DNA of 64,000 bases from Haloarcula rara. GTDB lineage: Archaea > Halobacteriota > Halobacteria > Halobacteriales > Haloarculaceae. Within the stretch, counting starts at the first letter, position 1. Every line of letters starts with the position of its first letter. Below, one piece after another: positions 32,569-40,708 of this stretch. Below the pieces are notes generated by a model, which worked only from the letters and a program-made list of their open reading frames with translations, was not told the DNA's origin and searched no databases. The stretch is from the NCBI RefSeq assembly GCF_029338235.1, contig NZ_CP119785.1, positions 2,480,001 to 2,544,000 on the forward strand, read 5' to 3'. Position numbers and translations under genes: made by a program.

Positions 32569-32736
32569 TTACGACGTGTACGACCGGCCGATGGCGAAGC
32601 CGAGTCCTGACATGGCCCCCAGTACGAGGCCGAAGACGAAATCCCCCGTGGCGACGCCGTAGATGCTCCCGAGACCGGTACCTGCGGCGACGGATTTCGC
32701 CACCAGCGGCCAGCGAATAAAGTCGAGGGCGCTCAT
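32569..32736 (-). CDS. Small membrane protein (55 residues)
   Basis: From ATG 32736 (MSALDFIRWPLVAKSVAAG): 55 residues with two hydrophobic segments rich in Gly and Ala (about 13-30 and 33-50) and a short polar end, GRSYTS. An upstream Met at 32796 would add 20 residues unlike the rest. It is a typical tiny haloarchaeal membrane protein; no function can be given. Confidence 0.6.
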   Translation of the reverse strand: MSALDFIRWPLVAKSVAAGTGLGSIYGVATGDFVFGLVLGAMSGLGFAIGRSYTS

Positions 32737-32816
32737 ACCCTCACAGAGAGAGGCGGTCGGTAAAAACCTGTCAGTCCACCTTTTTCCTGCGGACACCCCC
32801 CACTTGGAAAAACGGA

Positions 32817-32906
32817 GTCTCGTCGAGCGCAGCGAGACAAGGCTCGTCAGAGCCTTCTCTAACGGTGGTCACAAAGGCCGAATTCTCGCCAAGGGCGCGA
32901 ATTCGG
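32817..32906. repeat. Three consecutive hairpins downstream of gatA
   Basis: GTCTCG/CGAGAC (32817-32838), AAGGCTC/GAGCCTT with loop GTCA (32839-32856), and CCGAATTC/GAATTCGG with an inner CGCC/GGCG stem (32878-32906). They lie just beyond the gatA stop codon on its strand and may act in 3' processing or termination. Confidence 0.5.
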
Positions 32907-32917
32907 TTCGGAAACAG

Positions 32918-34198
32918 TCAGGCCAGCGCGCTGCCGGCCCGGATAATCGTCTTCTCGCCGAAGGCCGGCCCAACGAGCTGGAGGCCGACAGGGAGCCCGT
33001 CGTCGGTCTCGCCGGCCGGGACCGAGATGGCCGGCAGGTTCGCCAGGTTCACCGGCGTCGTGTTGGCGTCGGCGAGATACATCGTCAGCGGATCGTCTAG
33101 GCTCTCCCCGCGCTTCATCGGCGGCACCGGCATCGTCGGTGAGGCGAGCACGTCGGCATCGGTTAGCGCCTCGTCGAAGTCCTGTTTGACCCACGCGCGG
33201 GCGTCCTGGGCCTTCTTGTAGTACTTGTCGTGATAGCCCGCCGAGAGCGCGTAGGTTCCGAGCAGGACCCGACGTTTGACCTCCTCGCCGAAGCCCGCCT
33301 CGCGGGACTGGGCGAACGACTCGTTCCAGTTGCCTTCGCCGCCGTCTTGTCCGTAGCGGACGCCGTCGAACCGAGCGAGATTCGAGGACGCCTCGCTCAT
33401 GGCGATGACGTAGTAGGCCTCGACGGCGTGTTCGACGCTGGGGAGGTCGACCTCGTGGTAGCTCGCGCCCTGGGCCTCCAGCTCGTCGATAGCGTCCCAG
33501 AACGTCTCGACGACACGTTCGTCGGCGCCGTCCAGTAGCTCGGTCGGGACGCCGAGGGAGAGCCCGTCGACGTCGCCGTCTGCGGCCGCGGCGAAGTCGT
33601 AGTCGGTGCCGTGTTCGCGGGCGTCACGTGTCGTCCCGTCGCGCTCGTCGGGGCCGGCGATGACTTCCAGTAGCTCCGCGGCGTCCTCGACGGAGCGGGC
33701 GATGGGCCCTATCTGTTCTAAGCTGTTGGCGTACGCCACCAGGCCGTACCGGGAGACCAGCCCGTAGGTGGGCTTGATACCGACGACGCCGCAGAAGGCG
33801 GCGGGACAGCGGACCGAGCCGCCGGTATCACTGCCCAGTGCCATGTCCGCGTCGCCGGCGGCGACGACAGCAGCGGACCCGCCCGAGGAGCCACCGGGGA
33901 CCCGCCCTTCGGCGGCCGGGTTCTCGACGGCGCCGTAGGCCGACGTCTCCGTCGTGGTGCCCATTCCGAACTCGTCCATGTTGGTCTTCCCGGGGATGGT
34001 CGCGCCGGCGTCTTTCAGGCGTTCGACGACCGTCGCGTCGTAGGGCGGGACGTAGCCGTCGAGCATCGCCGAGCCACAGGTGGTCTGGACGCCTTTCGTG
34101 GAGATGTTGTCTTTGACTGCGACGGTGCGGCCGGCGAGTGGCCCGTCGTCGGCGCCCTCGATGGTGTCGGTGGCGATGTAGGCGTTGTAGTCGGTCAT
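32918..34198 (-). CDS. gatA: Asp/Glu-tRNA amidotransferase subunit A
   Basis: 426 residues, an amidase-signature enzyme. The catalytic triad elements are Lys in AVKDNIS (about residue 29), cis-Ser in PGGSSGGSAA (about 103-112) and the nucleophile region GSDTGGSVRCPA (about 122-133). GatA releases ammonia from glutamine and, with GatB and GatC, amidates Asp-tRNA(Asn) or Glu-tRNA(Gln). GatC is directly upstream (stop and start abut); GatB is not in the window. The C terminus ends at GSALA, slightly short compared with many 430-480-residue members. Confidence 0.95.
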   Translation of the reverse strand: MTDYNAYIATDTIEGADDGPLAGRTVAVKDNISTKGVQTTCGSAMLDGYVPPYDATVVERLKDAGATIPGKTNMDEFGMGTTTETSAYGAVENPAAEGRVPGGSSGGSAAVVAAGDADMALGSDTGGSVRCPAAFCGVVGIKPTYGLVSRYGLVAYANSLEQIGPIARSVEDAAELLEVIAGPDERDGTTRDAREHGTDYDFAAAADGDVDGLSLGVPTELLDGADERVVETFWDAIDELEAQGASYHEVDLPSVEHAVEAYYVIAMSEASSNLARFDGVRYGQDGGEGNWNESFAQSREAGFGEEVKRRVLLGTYALSAGYHDKYYKKAQDARAWVKQDFDEALTDADVLASPTMPVPPMKRGESLDDPLTMYLADANTTPVNLANLPAISVPAGETDDGLPVGLQLVGPAFGEKTIIRAGSALA

Positions 34199-34477
34199 CT
34201 ACGACACCTTCGGGCCTTTGAACTGGCCGGCTTCCGAGTCGGGGGCGTTCTGGAGCGCTTCCTCCTGGGTCAGGCCCTCACGGACCTCGTCGGGGCGCAT
34301 CACGTTGGTCAGGTCGGCCTCGCGGTCGGTCTCTGGCACCTCGTCGAGGGCCTCGAACGCGGCCAGAATCTCGCCGAACTGCTCGGTGAACCGCTCGACC
34401 TCCCCGTCGTCCAGGTCGATGCGGGCGAGGTCGGCGATGTGGGCGACCTCGTCGCCGTCGACAGCGTTGTCGCTCAT
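34199..34477 (-). CDS. gatC: Asp/Glu-tRNA amidotransferase subunit C
   Basis: 92 residues with the GatC pattern: N-terminal helix EVAHIADLARIDLDDGEVERFTEQFGEIL, a linker with LTNVMRPDEVREGL, and an extended C-terminal tail that wraps the GatA/GatB interface (QFKGPKVS). It is the first gene of the gatCA pair. Confidence 0.95.
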   Translation of the reverse strand: MSDNAVDGDEVAHIADLARIDLDDGEVERFTEQFGEILAAFEALDEVPETDREADLTNVMRPDEVREGLTQEEALQNAPDSEAGQFKGPKVS

Positions 34478-34620
34478 GCGATTTCCGAGTACTGGCCCGG
34501 CGGTAAGCGTTTCGGAACCGCGAGCCCAACTCTTTTGGGTGGTTCACCATGCAGCAGTAATTTGCGCCGTAAACGCGAACAGTGGTTCGGAAAACAAAAT
34601 CATAGCTTTGTGATTTGGGA

Positions 34621-34630
34621 AAAGTTTTAA
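34621..34630 (+). promoter_or_regulatory. TATA box of the TFB gene
   Basis: AAGTTTTAAG preceded by purine-rich GGGAAA, a plausible BRE/TATA pair. Transcription would start near 34655, giving a leader of about 48 nt before ATG 34703. Confidence 0.5.
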
Positions 34631-34702
34631 GTTGCTCAGGCCACAACAGAAGAGTACAAGAGACGTTTCTCGGGTCCCCAGACCCGCCTGTTCGCCCAAC
34701 CA

Positions 34703-35671
34703 ATGACCGATACCACCATCCGTCGATACACGAGTGAGCGCGAAACCGAAGAGGAGCAGACCGAGGAAGACGAGTCACTGGTCTGTCCAGAGTGTGGTGG
34801 CTCGCTGCTCTCCGACAGTGAACGCGGCGAGACTGTCTGTGAAGACTGCGGTCTGGTCGTCGAGGAAGACGAAATCGACCCAGGCCCCGAGTGGCGAGCG
34901 TTCGACTCCAAAGAGAAAGACCAGAAGTCCCGCGTCGGCGCCCCCACGACCAACATGATGCACGACAAGGGGCTGTCGACCAACATCGGCTGGCAGGACA
35001 AGGACGCCTACGGAAACTCCCTGTCCTCACGCCAGCGCGAGAAGATGCAGCGCCTGCGGACCTGGAACGAACGCTTTCGCACCCGCGACTCGAAGGAGCG
35101 CAACCTCAAGCAGGCCCTCGGTGAGATCGACCGGATGGCCTCCGCGCTGGGGCTGCCCGAGAACGTCCGGGAGACCGCGAGCGTCATCTATCGGCGTGCC
35201 CTCGACGAGGACCTGCTGCCGGGCCGCTCCATCGAAGGCGTCTCGACGGCGTCGCTGTACGCCGCCGCCCGCCAGGCCGGGACACCCCGCTCGCTTGACG
35301 AGATCGCCAACGTCTCCCGCGTCGACAAGGACGAGATCGCTCGTACTTACCGATATGTGGTCCGGGAACTCTCGCTGGAAATCCAGCCTGCCGACCCCGA
35401 GAGCTACGTCCCCCGCTTTGCCTCCGACCTGGACCTCTCCGAGGAGGTCGAACGGCGCGCCCGCCAGCTCCTCCAGAACGCCAAGCAGGAGGGCGTCCAC
35501 TCCGGGAAGTCGCCCGTCGGTCTCGCTGCGGCGGCCGTCTACGCCGCCTCGCTGCTGACAAACGAGAAAGTCACCCAGAGCGAGGTCAGCGAGGTCGCGA
35601 GCATCTCCGAAGTGACAATTCGGAACCGCTACCACGAGCTCCTAGAAGCCGAAGACAGCGTCCACCCCTAA
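34703..35671 (+). CDS. tfb: Transcription initiation factor IIB (TFB)
   Basis: 322 residues. The N-terminal zinc ribbon (CPECGG...CEDCGLVV, about 28-50) is followed by the B-reader/linker region with GAPTTNMMHDKGLSTNIGW and two cyclin repeats (about 120-210 and 215-315). The C-terminal repeat carries the HTH contacting BRE (VSEVASISEVTIRNRY). It recruits RNA polymerase to TBP-bound promoters. Haloarchaea encode several TFBs and this is one of the full-length paralogues; the number suffix cannot be assigned. Confidence 0.95.
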   Translation: MTDTTIRRYTSERETEEEQTEEDESLVCPECGGSLLSDSERGETVCEDCGLVVEEDEIDPGPEWRAFDSKEKDQKSRVGAPTTNMMHDKGLSTNIGWQDKDAYGNSLSSRQREKMQRLRTWNERFRTRDSKERNLKQALGEIDRMASALGLPENVRETASVIYRRALDEDLLPGRSIEGVSTASLYAAARQAGTPRSLDEIANVSRVDKDEIARTYRYVVRELSLEIQPADPESYVPRFASDLDLSEEVERRARQLLQNAKQEGVHSGKSPVGLAAAAVYAASLLTNEKVTQSEVSEVASISEVTIRNRYHELLEAEDSVHP

Positions 35672-35791
35672 GTTTCGGAGGCTGCTCTTCAGTGAGCACC
35701 TACTAACCGCGACTTTCTGGCTGGACACACGCCACCAGTCCGGATACGACGCTCCGAAACGCAGTTTTCCCCCGGACACGTCGACGCGCCT

Positions 35792-36274
35792 ATGGAGACG
35801 ACTCGCCATTTCGTCGCGACTATCTACGCCGTCCACGACGGAGCCGTCGCGTTGCACGAACACGACAAACTGGAGATGTGGCTGCCCGCCGGCGGCCATC
35901 TCGACCGGGACGAACTCCCCCACGAGGCCGCGCTGCGGGAGACAGAGGAGGAACTGGGGATGGCAGTCGACCTCGTCGCCCCACAGGAGGCGATTACGAG
36001 CGAGACAGTCCGATCGATTCCTCAGCCCCAGCACTTCCTGGTCGAGGATATCAACGTCGACCAGAACGGCGCGGTGGGCCACCAGCACATAGACTTCATC
36101 TTCTACGGTCACGCACCAACCAGGGACATCCAGCCCGGGCCCGGCGAGCAGCCGGCCGAGGACTGGACGTGGTTTACCGCCGCGGAACTGGACGCCTGCA
36201 GTAACGAGATTCCGGCGGACGTGGTCGAAATCGGTCAACGGGCCATCGAGGCAGTCGCTGACAGTCACACGTAG
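35792..36274 (+). CDS. NUDIX hydrolase
   Basis: 160 residues. The Nudix box spans about residues 35-57 (GGHLDRDELPHEAALRE, then TEEELG), with all the catalytic Glu residues of REXXEE in place. These enzymes hydrolyse nucleoside diphosphate derivatives; the substrate is unknown. It starts at METTRHFVATI. The stop is followed by a hairpin-rich convergent intergenic region. Confidence 0.88.
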   Translation: METTRHFVATIYAVHDGAVALHEHDKLEMWLPAGGHLDRDELPHEAALRETEEELGMAVDLVAPQEAITSETVRSIPQPQHFLVEDINVDQNGAVGHQHIDFIFYGHAPTRDIQPGPGEQPAEDWTWFTAAELDACSNEIPADVVEIGQRAIEAVADSHT

Positions 36275-36364
36275 GTTCAAGTACGAACGGGCGACCACGG
36301 CCGCTCGTGCGCTGAGTAGTCATCACGGGCCGGCCTAGCGACGCTGGCGGCCGACCGGCTCGTG

Positions 36365-36566
36365 TTAGAGGCCGTCCGTTCGCTACTGCTCCGCGGTTCC
36401 CTTCGCTTCACGGGTCACTCCGTTCCCCGTCGTCGGGCGGCGTTGCCGCCCGACTGCTTGAGGGGACCGAAGGTCCCTCTCCGTTCCGTACCGAGGGCCG
36501 TGCCATGCCCGCCCCTCGCTTCGCTCACCGCATCGCTTCGTGGTCTCTCGGTGTTCGGGACCACGC
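36365..36566 (-). repeat. Hairpin array anchored at the stop codon of the Asn-synthase-like gene
   Basis: On the minus strand, starting at the gene's own stop codon (CTGTAGCG), come GTGGTC/GACCAC (36540-36564), a GAAGCGATGCGGTGAGCGAA motif, GGGACC/GGTCCC, the perfect 10-bp stem GTCGGGCGGC/GCCGCCCGAC (36432-36454), and AACCGCGGAGCAGTAGCGAA near 36385. The last motif closely matches the unit boundary of the array at 57763-58075. It lies in the convergent gap 36275-36565, which has no gene. Confidence 0.6.
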
Positions 36567-37648
36567 TACAGCAAGGACTCGATATACTGACCCACGTGGT
36601 CGTCCATCCGGCGCTTGTAGCCGGCCTGGCGGGCCAGTCGGTCGAGTTCGCGCGCGGCCAGCGAACCGTACTGGGCGGCCTTCTTGTCCCGCATCGCGAT
36701 GGCCTCGGGGAGTGACCCCAGCGCCGCCTGTCGGAGCGCCCACTTGCGGGTCTCGCCGTCGACGAGCATCTGGTCGTCGAGCCGCAGCGCGACCGACACG
36801 ACGCGGTCGTGGAGCAACGGCGTCACTGGCTCGACCCCGGCCCCGCGCAGCGCCAGCACGTCACGGGGCAGCTGCTTGGGCAGCGTGTTGACGACCTCTC
36901 GCTGGGCACCTCGGACGGTGTCGGCCTCGACGCGGGGGTCCTCGGGCGCTTTCTCGACCTTGGCGTACCCGCCGAACAGTTCGTCGGCGCCCTGACCCAG
37001 CGCGAGGCGGTCGAACCCGTCGGCGGCGACGCGTTCGGCGGTCAGATACAGCGGCAGTGCTATCTGGACCGACATCGCGTCCGTCCGTCCCGTCGCGGCA
37101 GCGATCTCGGGAACCGCCCGCTCGATTGCGTCGTGTGTGAGTTCGACGAACCGAAGCTCGCGGTCGAGCAGGTCGGCCGCCGACCGCGCCGCTTCGACGT
37201 CGTGACTCTCCGGGAAGCCGGCGACGTACAGCGGCGCGTCGAGGCGAGCGGCAAGCAGTGCGGAGTCGACCCCGCCCGAGAAGGCGATAGCCAGGCCGTC
37301 AGTCTCGACCGAGTCGACGCTCGTCTCGACGGCGTCACGGACGCCTTCGACGGCAGTCGCCCGGTCGTCGAAGGGCTCGGGGTCAGGAAGCGTCCAGGCT
37401 TCTCGAAGCTCGCCGGTACCCAGAACTCGTCCGGCCGGGAACAGCTGGGGCGCCGGCAGGTCGGTGAGGTCGCGGCTCCAGGCCGGCAGGGTCCCCTCGC
37501 TCGCCCCTGCATCGACGAACAGCGGCTCCCGACCGAGCACGTCCCTGACCAGCACGCCGTCTATCGCACCGGCGAAGCCGGTCGTGCCGGGTAGCGGGTC
37601 GCCACTGGCCAGCGCGTCGCGCACGACATCTTCCGGTGCGCCACGCAT
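36566..37648 (-). CDS. Asparagine-synthase-like PP-loop protein lacking the glutaminase Cys
   Basis: 360 residues. The synthetase domain starts near residue 115 with the ATP-binding PP-loop IAFSGGVDSALLAAR and continues with LGQGADELFGGYAKVEKA and GVEPVTPLLHDRVV, as in AsnB. The N-terminal 100 residues resemble a shortened glutaminase domain, but there is no catalytic Cys at position 2 (MRGAP), so glutamine cannot be used in the normal way. Archaeal asparagine-synthase-related proteins of this kind exist with no proven reaction. It sits 3 bp downstream of the PHP gene. Confidence 0.75.
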   Translation of the reverse strand: MRGAPEDVVRDALASGDPLPGTTGFAGAIDGVLVRDVLGREPLFVDAGASEGTLPAWSRDLTDLPAPQLFPAGRVLGTGELREAWTLPDPEPFDDRATAVEGVRDAVETSVDSVETDGLAIAFSGGVDSALLAARLDAPLYVAGFPESHDVEAARSAADLLDRELRFVELTHDAIERAVPEIAAATGRTDAMSVQIALPLYLTAERVAADGFDRLALGQGADELFGGYAKVEKAPEDPRVEADTVRGAQREVVNTLPKQLPRDVLALRGAGVEPVTPLLHDRVVSVALRLDDQMLVDGETRKWALRQAALGSLPEAIAMRDKKAAQYGSLAARELDRLARQAGYKRRMDDHVGQYIESLL

Positions 37649-37651
37649 CGG

Positions 37652-38338
37652 TCACTCCAGCAAGCCGTCAAGACGGCCCGTAATCCGGCGCTTGACGCCG
37701 CCGGCGGCCTGCCGTAAGCTGATGCGCCACGGCGTTCGTTCTCCCTCGACGGTGGTCCGTCCCTCGCGGATGGCGGAAAGAATCGCGGCGACCGACGCCT
37801 CGTCGGCGTCGACTGTCGTCACCGCCTGCCCGACCATCTCGGCGATGTGGGCGTCGCTCCCGGCGGTCATCGGGAGCCCGCGCCGTCTGGCGAACCGCTC
37901 GGCCTGGCGGTTCGAGCGCCCGGTGAGCAGGCGGGAGTTGTACACCTCGATAGCGTCGGCCGTCGCGAGCTCCTCCTTGGATATCTTATCGAGGACGCCG
38001 TGGCGGGACTCCTGGAACGGATGGGGAACCACGGCCAGCCCGCCCTGCTCGCGGATGCGGTCGAGCGTCGCTGCGAAGGACAGCCCCGTGGGAATCGCTT
38101 CCGTGATACCGATCGCGAGGACGTGTCCGGCCTCGGTGGTGACCTCCATCCCGGGGATGCCCACCAGCCCGTAGTCGGGGGCCAGCTCGGCGGCCCGGAG
38201 GCTGGCTTCGAGTTCGTCGTGGTCCGTGACGGCCAGGGCGTCCAGTCCCACGGCGCGGGCCTGTTCGAGGAGCAACTCGATAGGGTCCCGGCCGTCGTGG
38301 GACAGCGACGAGTGTGTGTGAAGCTCGACCGACAGCAC
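37652..38338 (-). CDS. PHP-domain metal-dependent phosphoesterase
   Basis: 228 residues from GTG 38338 (VLSVELHTHSSLSHDG). The longer frame to 38446 runs into a nested palindromic repeat and is rejected. PHP metal ligands are visible: ELHTHSSLSHDG, AVTDHDELEAS (about 37-47), GMEV, and VPHPFQESRHG; late His/Asp appear in AGSDAHIAEMVGQ. Likely a phosphoesterase on nucleotides or small phosphorylated substrates. It is the upstream partner of the Asn-synthase-like gene, with only 3 bp between them. Confidence 0.85.
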   Translation of the reverse strand: MLSVELHTHSSLSHDGRDPIELLLEQARAVGLDALAVTDHDELEASLRAAELAPDYGLVGIPGMEVTTEAGHVLAIGITEAIPTGLSFAATLDRIREQGGLAVVPHPFQESRHGVLDKISKEELATADAIEVYNSRLLTGRSNRQAERFARRRGLPMTAGSDAHIAEMVGQAVTTVDADEASVAAILSAIREGRTTVEGERTPWRISLRQAAGGVKRRITGRLDGLLE

Positions 38339-38383
38339 GCTCTGAGGTAGCAATGGATGGGGCAAAAGCGCCCCGGTCCGCGT

Positions 38384-38468
38384 CCATACGAATTGTTGTA
38401 GAGTGTGAACGGTAGCGCCGGCACTGAGCTCGGCGCATACCGACAATTAGCTACAACATTCCGTATCA
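38384..38468. repeat. Nested palindrome element, copy B (85 bp)
   Basis: Outer arms CCATACGAATTGTTGTAG (38384-38401) and, on the minus strand, TGATACGGAATGTTGTAG (38468-38451). The inner stem is CGGTAGCGCCG with its near-complement CGGCGCATACCG. The TGA that opens the minus-strand arm is the stop codon of the radical SAM gene. Confidence 0.8.
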
Positions 38469-39677
38469 GTCCGACGCCACCCCGTCGAAGGGCCTCGAAC
38501 CGGTCACTTCCTCGTCGGTCAGGTAGCACTGCGGGTCGGGCGCGAATGGGTCGTTTTCGACTGTCAGCGCGCGGAGTCTGGAGGCCCCGCGACACACCTC
38601 GGCGTACCGACAGTCCGCACAGCGCCCCGAGAGGTGGGCCTCGCGATTGCGAAGCGCCCCCAGGAGCGGGTTCGACTCGTCATCCCAGATGGCGCCAAAG
38701 GAGCGGTCCCGGACGTTGCCCAGCGAGTAGCCCTGCCAGAACTGCGTGAGATGGACGTTCCCCTGGTAGTCGATGTCAGCGACGCGTTCGCCGGTCGGGT
38801 CGCCGCCGTTGACCCGGAGATACTCGTAGACCCGTCGGGCCTGGGCCTCGCCCATGTGTTCCCGGGCGTACTCCACAAGATAGGCCGCGTCGGCGTAGTT
38901 GCCCACAAGCAGCGTCTCTATCTCTTCGCCTCGGTCGTGGTACGCTCGGGTCATGTCACAGACCTGTGTGACGGCCTCGCGGCGGTCGGCGGGCGAGAGG
39001 TCCGCGTCGACGATTTCGGTCCCGCGGCCGCCGTAGTCCAGGTGGTAGAAGCAGAAACGGTCGACGCCGACGTCGGTCAGCACGTCCACCACCCCTTCAA
39101 GATCGGCGGCGTTGCGCTCGGTGATGGTGTAGCGCAGGCCGGTCTTCAGGCCGGCGTCGAGGCTGTTCTCGATGCCCTGGACCGCGCCCTCGAAGGCGCC
39201 CTCGACGCCGCGGAAGTCGTCGTTTCGCTCGGGCAGCCCGTCGACGGAGACGCCGGCGTAGGCCAGCCCCGCATCGCGGAGCGAGCGAGCCCGCTCGGGA
39301 GTGAGTAGGGTCCCGTTCGTCGAGAGAACGGGCCTGATACCGGCGTCGGCCGCGTAGCCGACGAGTTCTTCGAGGTCCTCGCGGACGAGGGGTTCGCCGC
39401 CCGAGAACAGGACGACGGGCGCGCCGTAGTCCGCGAGGTCGTCGAGCAGTGCCTTCCCTTCGGCTGTCGACAGCTCCCCGTCGGCGATGCCGGTGTCGGC
39501 GGCGGCATAACAGTGGTCACAGTAGAGGTTACACTGCTTGGTGACGTTCCAGACGACGACTGGGCGGCGCTGTTTCCGGTCCCGTATCTGTCGCTTCGTC
39601 GATTCGTCGGCGGCGTCGTAGCGCAGGCCGTCCCCCTCGGCGTCAAGCCCGGTCAGCAGTTTCGAGACAGATATCAT
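38466..39677 (-). CDS. Radical SAM/SPASM enzyme (candidate peptide maturase)
   Basis: 403 residues. The radical SAM cluster CNLYCDHC is at about residues 49-56, followed by FSGGEPL (GGE motif), STNGTLL and SVDGLPERND. The C-terminal SPASM-like region has the auxiliary-cluster cysteines CADCRYAEVC and a late Cys (DPQCYLTDEE). It overlaps by 4 bp the gene for a small protein of the Htur_1727-type rSAM-partnered family, so modification of that peptide is the leading idea. Relation to heme-pathway AhbC/AhbD-like SPASM enzymes is the alternative. The stop codon lies in the arm of a nested palindrome. Confidence 0.85.
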   Translation of the reverse strand: MISVSKLLTGLDAEGDGLRYDAADESTKRQIRDRKQRRPVVVWNVTKQCNLYCDHCYAAADTGIADGELSTAEGKALLDDLADYGAPVVLFSGGEPLVREDLEELVGYAADAGIRPVLSTNGTLLTPERARSLRDAGLAYAGVSVDGLPERNDDFRGVEGAFEGAVQGIENSLDAGLKTGLRYTITERNAADLEGVVDVLTDVGVDRFCFYHLDYGGRGTEIVDADLSPADRREAVTQVCDMTRAYHDRGEEIETLLVGNYADAAYLVEYAREHMGEAQARRVYEYLRVNGGDPTGERVADIDYQGNVHLTQFWQGYSLGNVRDRSFGAIWDDESNPLLGALRNREAHLSGRCADCRYAEVCRGASRLRALTVENDPFAPDPQCYLTDEEVTGSRPFDGVASD

Positions 39678-40003
39678 TCGGCCTCACCCCGGAGCGTCTC
39701 GTCGGTCATCCGGTCTGCATCCATCGTGGGCGCCGACTCACCGTCGTCCGGCTCGGCCGCCGCTGTCTCGCTGACGCCGAGGTCCCGCTCCTGGACCCGG
39801 ACCGTCTCTTCGGCCGGGCAGAGCCACAGCGCAGCGGTCGCGTGTCCGAACAGCGTCGCGGCCTGGTCCCTGGCGACGGCGGCCGTCGGTGCGCTCACGC
39901 TGCCGACGTGGGTGAGCGGTTCCGATTCGGTCTCGCGGCAGAACACTTCCCACTCGCGAGTGGTGTCTCCGCGCGGGGCGTCGACGGTCTCCAGCGTTTC
40001 CAT
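39674..40003 (-). CDS. rSAM-partnered candidate RiPP precursor, PaaB-like (Htur_1727-type)
   Basis: 109 residues from ATG 40003 (METLETVDAPRGDTTREWE); an ATG at 40123 would add 40 residues of less acidic composition. The core REWEVFCRETESEPLTHVGSV...ALWLCPAEETVRVQERDLG looks like a PaaB-type small fold, followed by an acidic tail. I recall this as the haloarchaeal Htur_1727 family, proposed as a ribosomally made peptide modified by the adjacent radical SAM protein. Neither product nor modification is known. Confidence 0.65.
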   Translation of the reverse strand: METLETVDAPRGDTTREWEVFCRETESEPLTHVGSVSAPTAAVARDQAATLFGHATAALWLCPAEETVRVQERDLGVSETAAAEPDDGESAPTMDADRMTDETLRGEAE

Positions 40004-40328
40004 ACCGGTGCCAGGGGTTGTCCGGAAAAAACGCTGCCAGTGCGTTCTCAGCGACTGGGAACCGTCGGGGGATGTCCCGACCCGGCCTGCCGAGGAGCTG
40101 TGCGACTCGACTTGGTCGGTCATACGTGGCGTTTCGCGACGGGGTGTCAAACCCTCCGAGGGGTGTTCCCGGACCGACAGAACTGTTCCCGGAAATTGGG
40201 AACGCCGGTTGTGTTTATATCACACGCTCTCCAAATTTTATGCCAACTCACCGAAACTACGCTGTAGCGGCCGTCATACTCACGAGCCGGTGAGACTAAA
40301 TCCGTCGGGACAAGAACGCCTGTCAAGG

Positions 40329-40706
40329 ATGGTCCGGGACCCCGCGGCGGACGACGAGACGCCGACACTGACGACGGTGCTCGACGCGCTGGACGACGAG
40401 GACTGTCGGACGATCGTCAGCGTGCTGGCGGAACCGATGACCGCAAACGAGATATCAGAGGCGAGCGGGGTCCCACTCTCTACGACCTACCGGAAGCTGG
40501 AACTGCTCACGGACTCCTCGTTGCTGTACGAGGGCGTCGAGGTCCGGTCGGACGGCCAGCACGCCAGCCGCTACGCCATCGACTTCGAGGAGGTCGTCAT
40601 CGCGCTGGACGACTCCCGCGAGTTCGAGGTCGATATCGCCCACCGGGCCCGGTCGCCGGACCAGCGCCTGGAGAACCTCTGGTCGGAAGTTCGCAAGGAG
40701 ACCTAA
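40329..40706 (+). CDS. Winged-helix transcriptional regulator
   Basis: 125 residues from ATG 40329. The wHTH is TTVLDALDDEDCRTIVSVLAEPMTANEISEASGVPLSTTYRKLELLTDSSLLYE, then a beta wing and C-terminal strands. It is an ArsR-like haloarchaeal regulator. It overlaps nothing and is followed after 2 bp by a small DUF7521-type membrane protein, a pairing seen often in haloarchaea. The gap before it (40124-40328) has an AT-rich stretch (TGTTTATATCACACG at about 40212) that probably holds its promoter. Confidence 0.82.
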   Translation: MVRDPAADDETPTLTTVLDALDDEDCRTIVSVLAEPMTANEISEASGVPLSTTYRKLELLTDSSLLYEGVEVRSDGQHASRYAIDFEEVVIALDDSREFEVDIAHRARSPDQRLENLWSEVRKET

Positions 40707-40708
40707 CT

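Noticed and set aside
40004..40123. N-terminal extension of the candidate RiPP partner from ATG 40123
   Set aside because: The 40 extra residues are poor in acidic residues and the conserved-looking part begins after Met at 40003; kept as an alternative start only.
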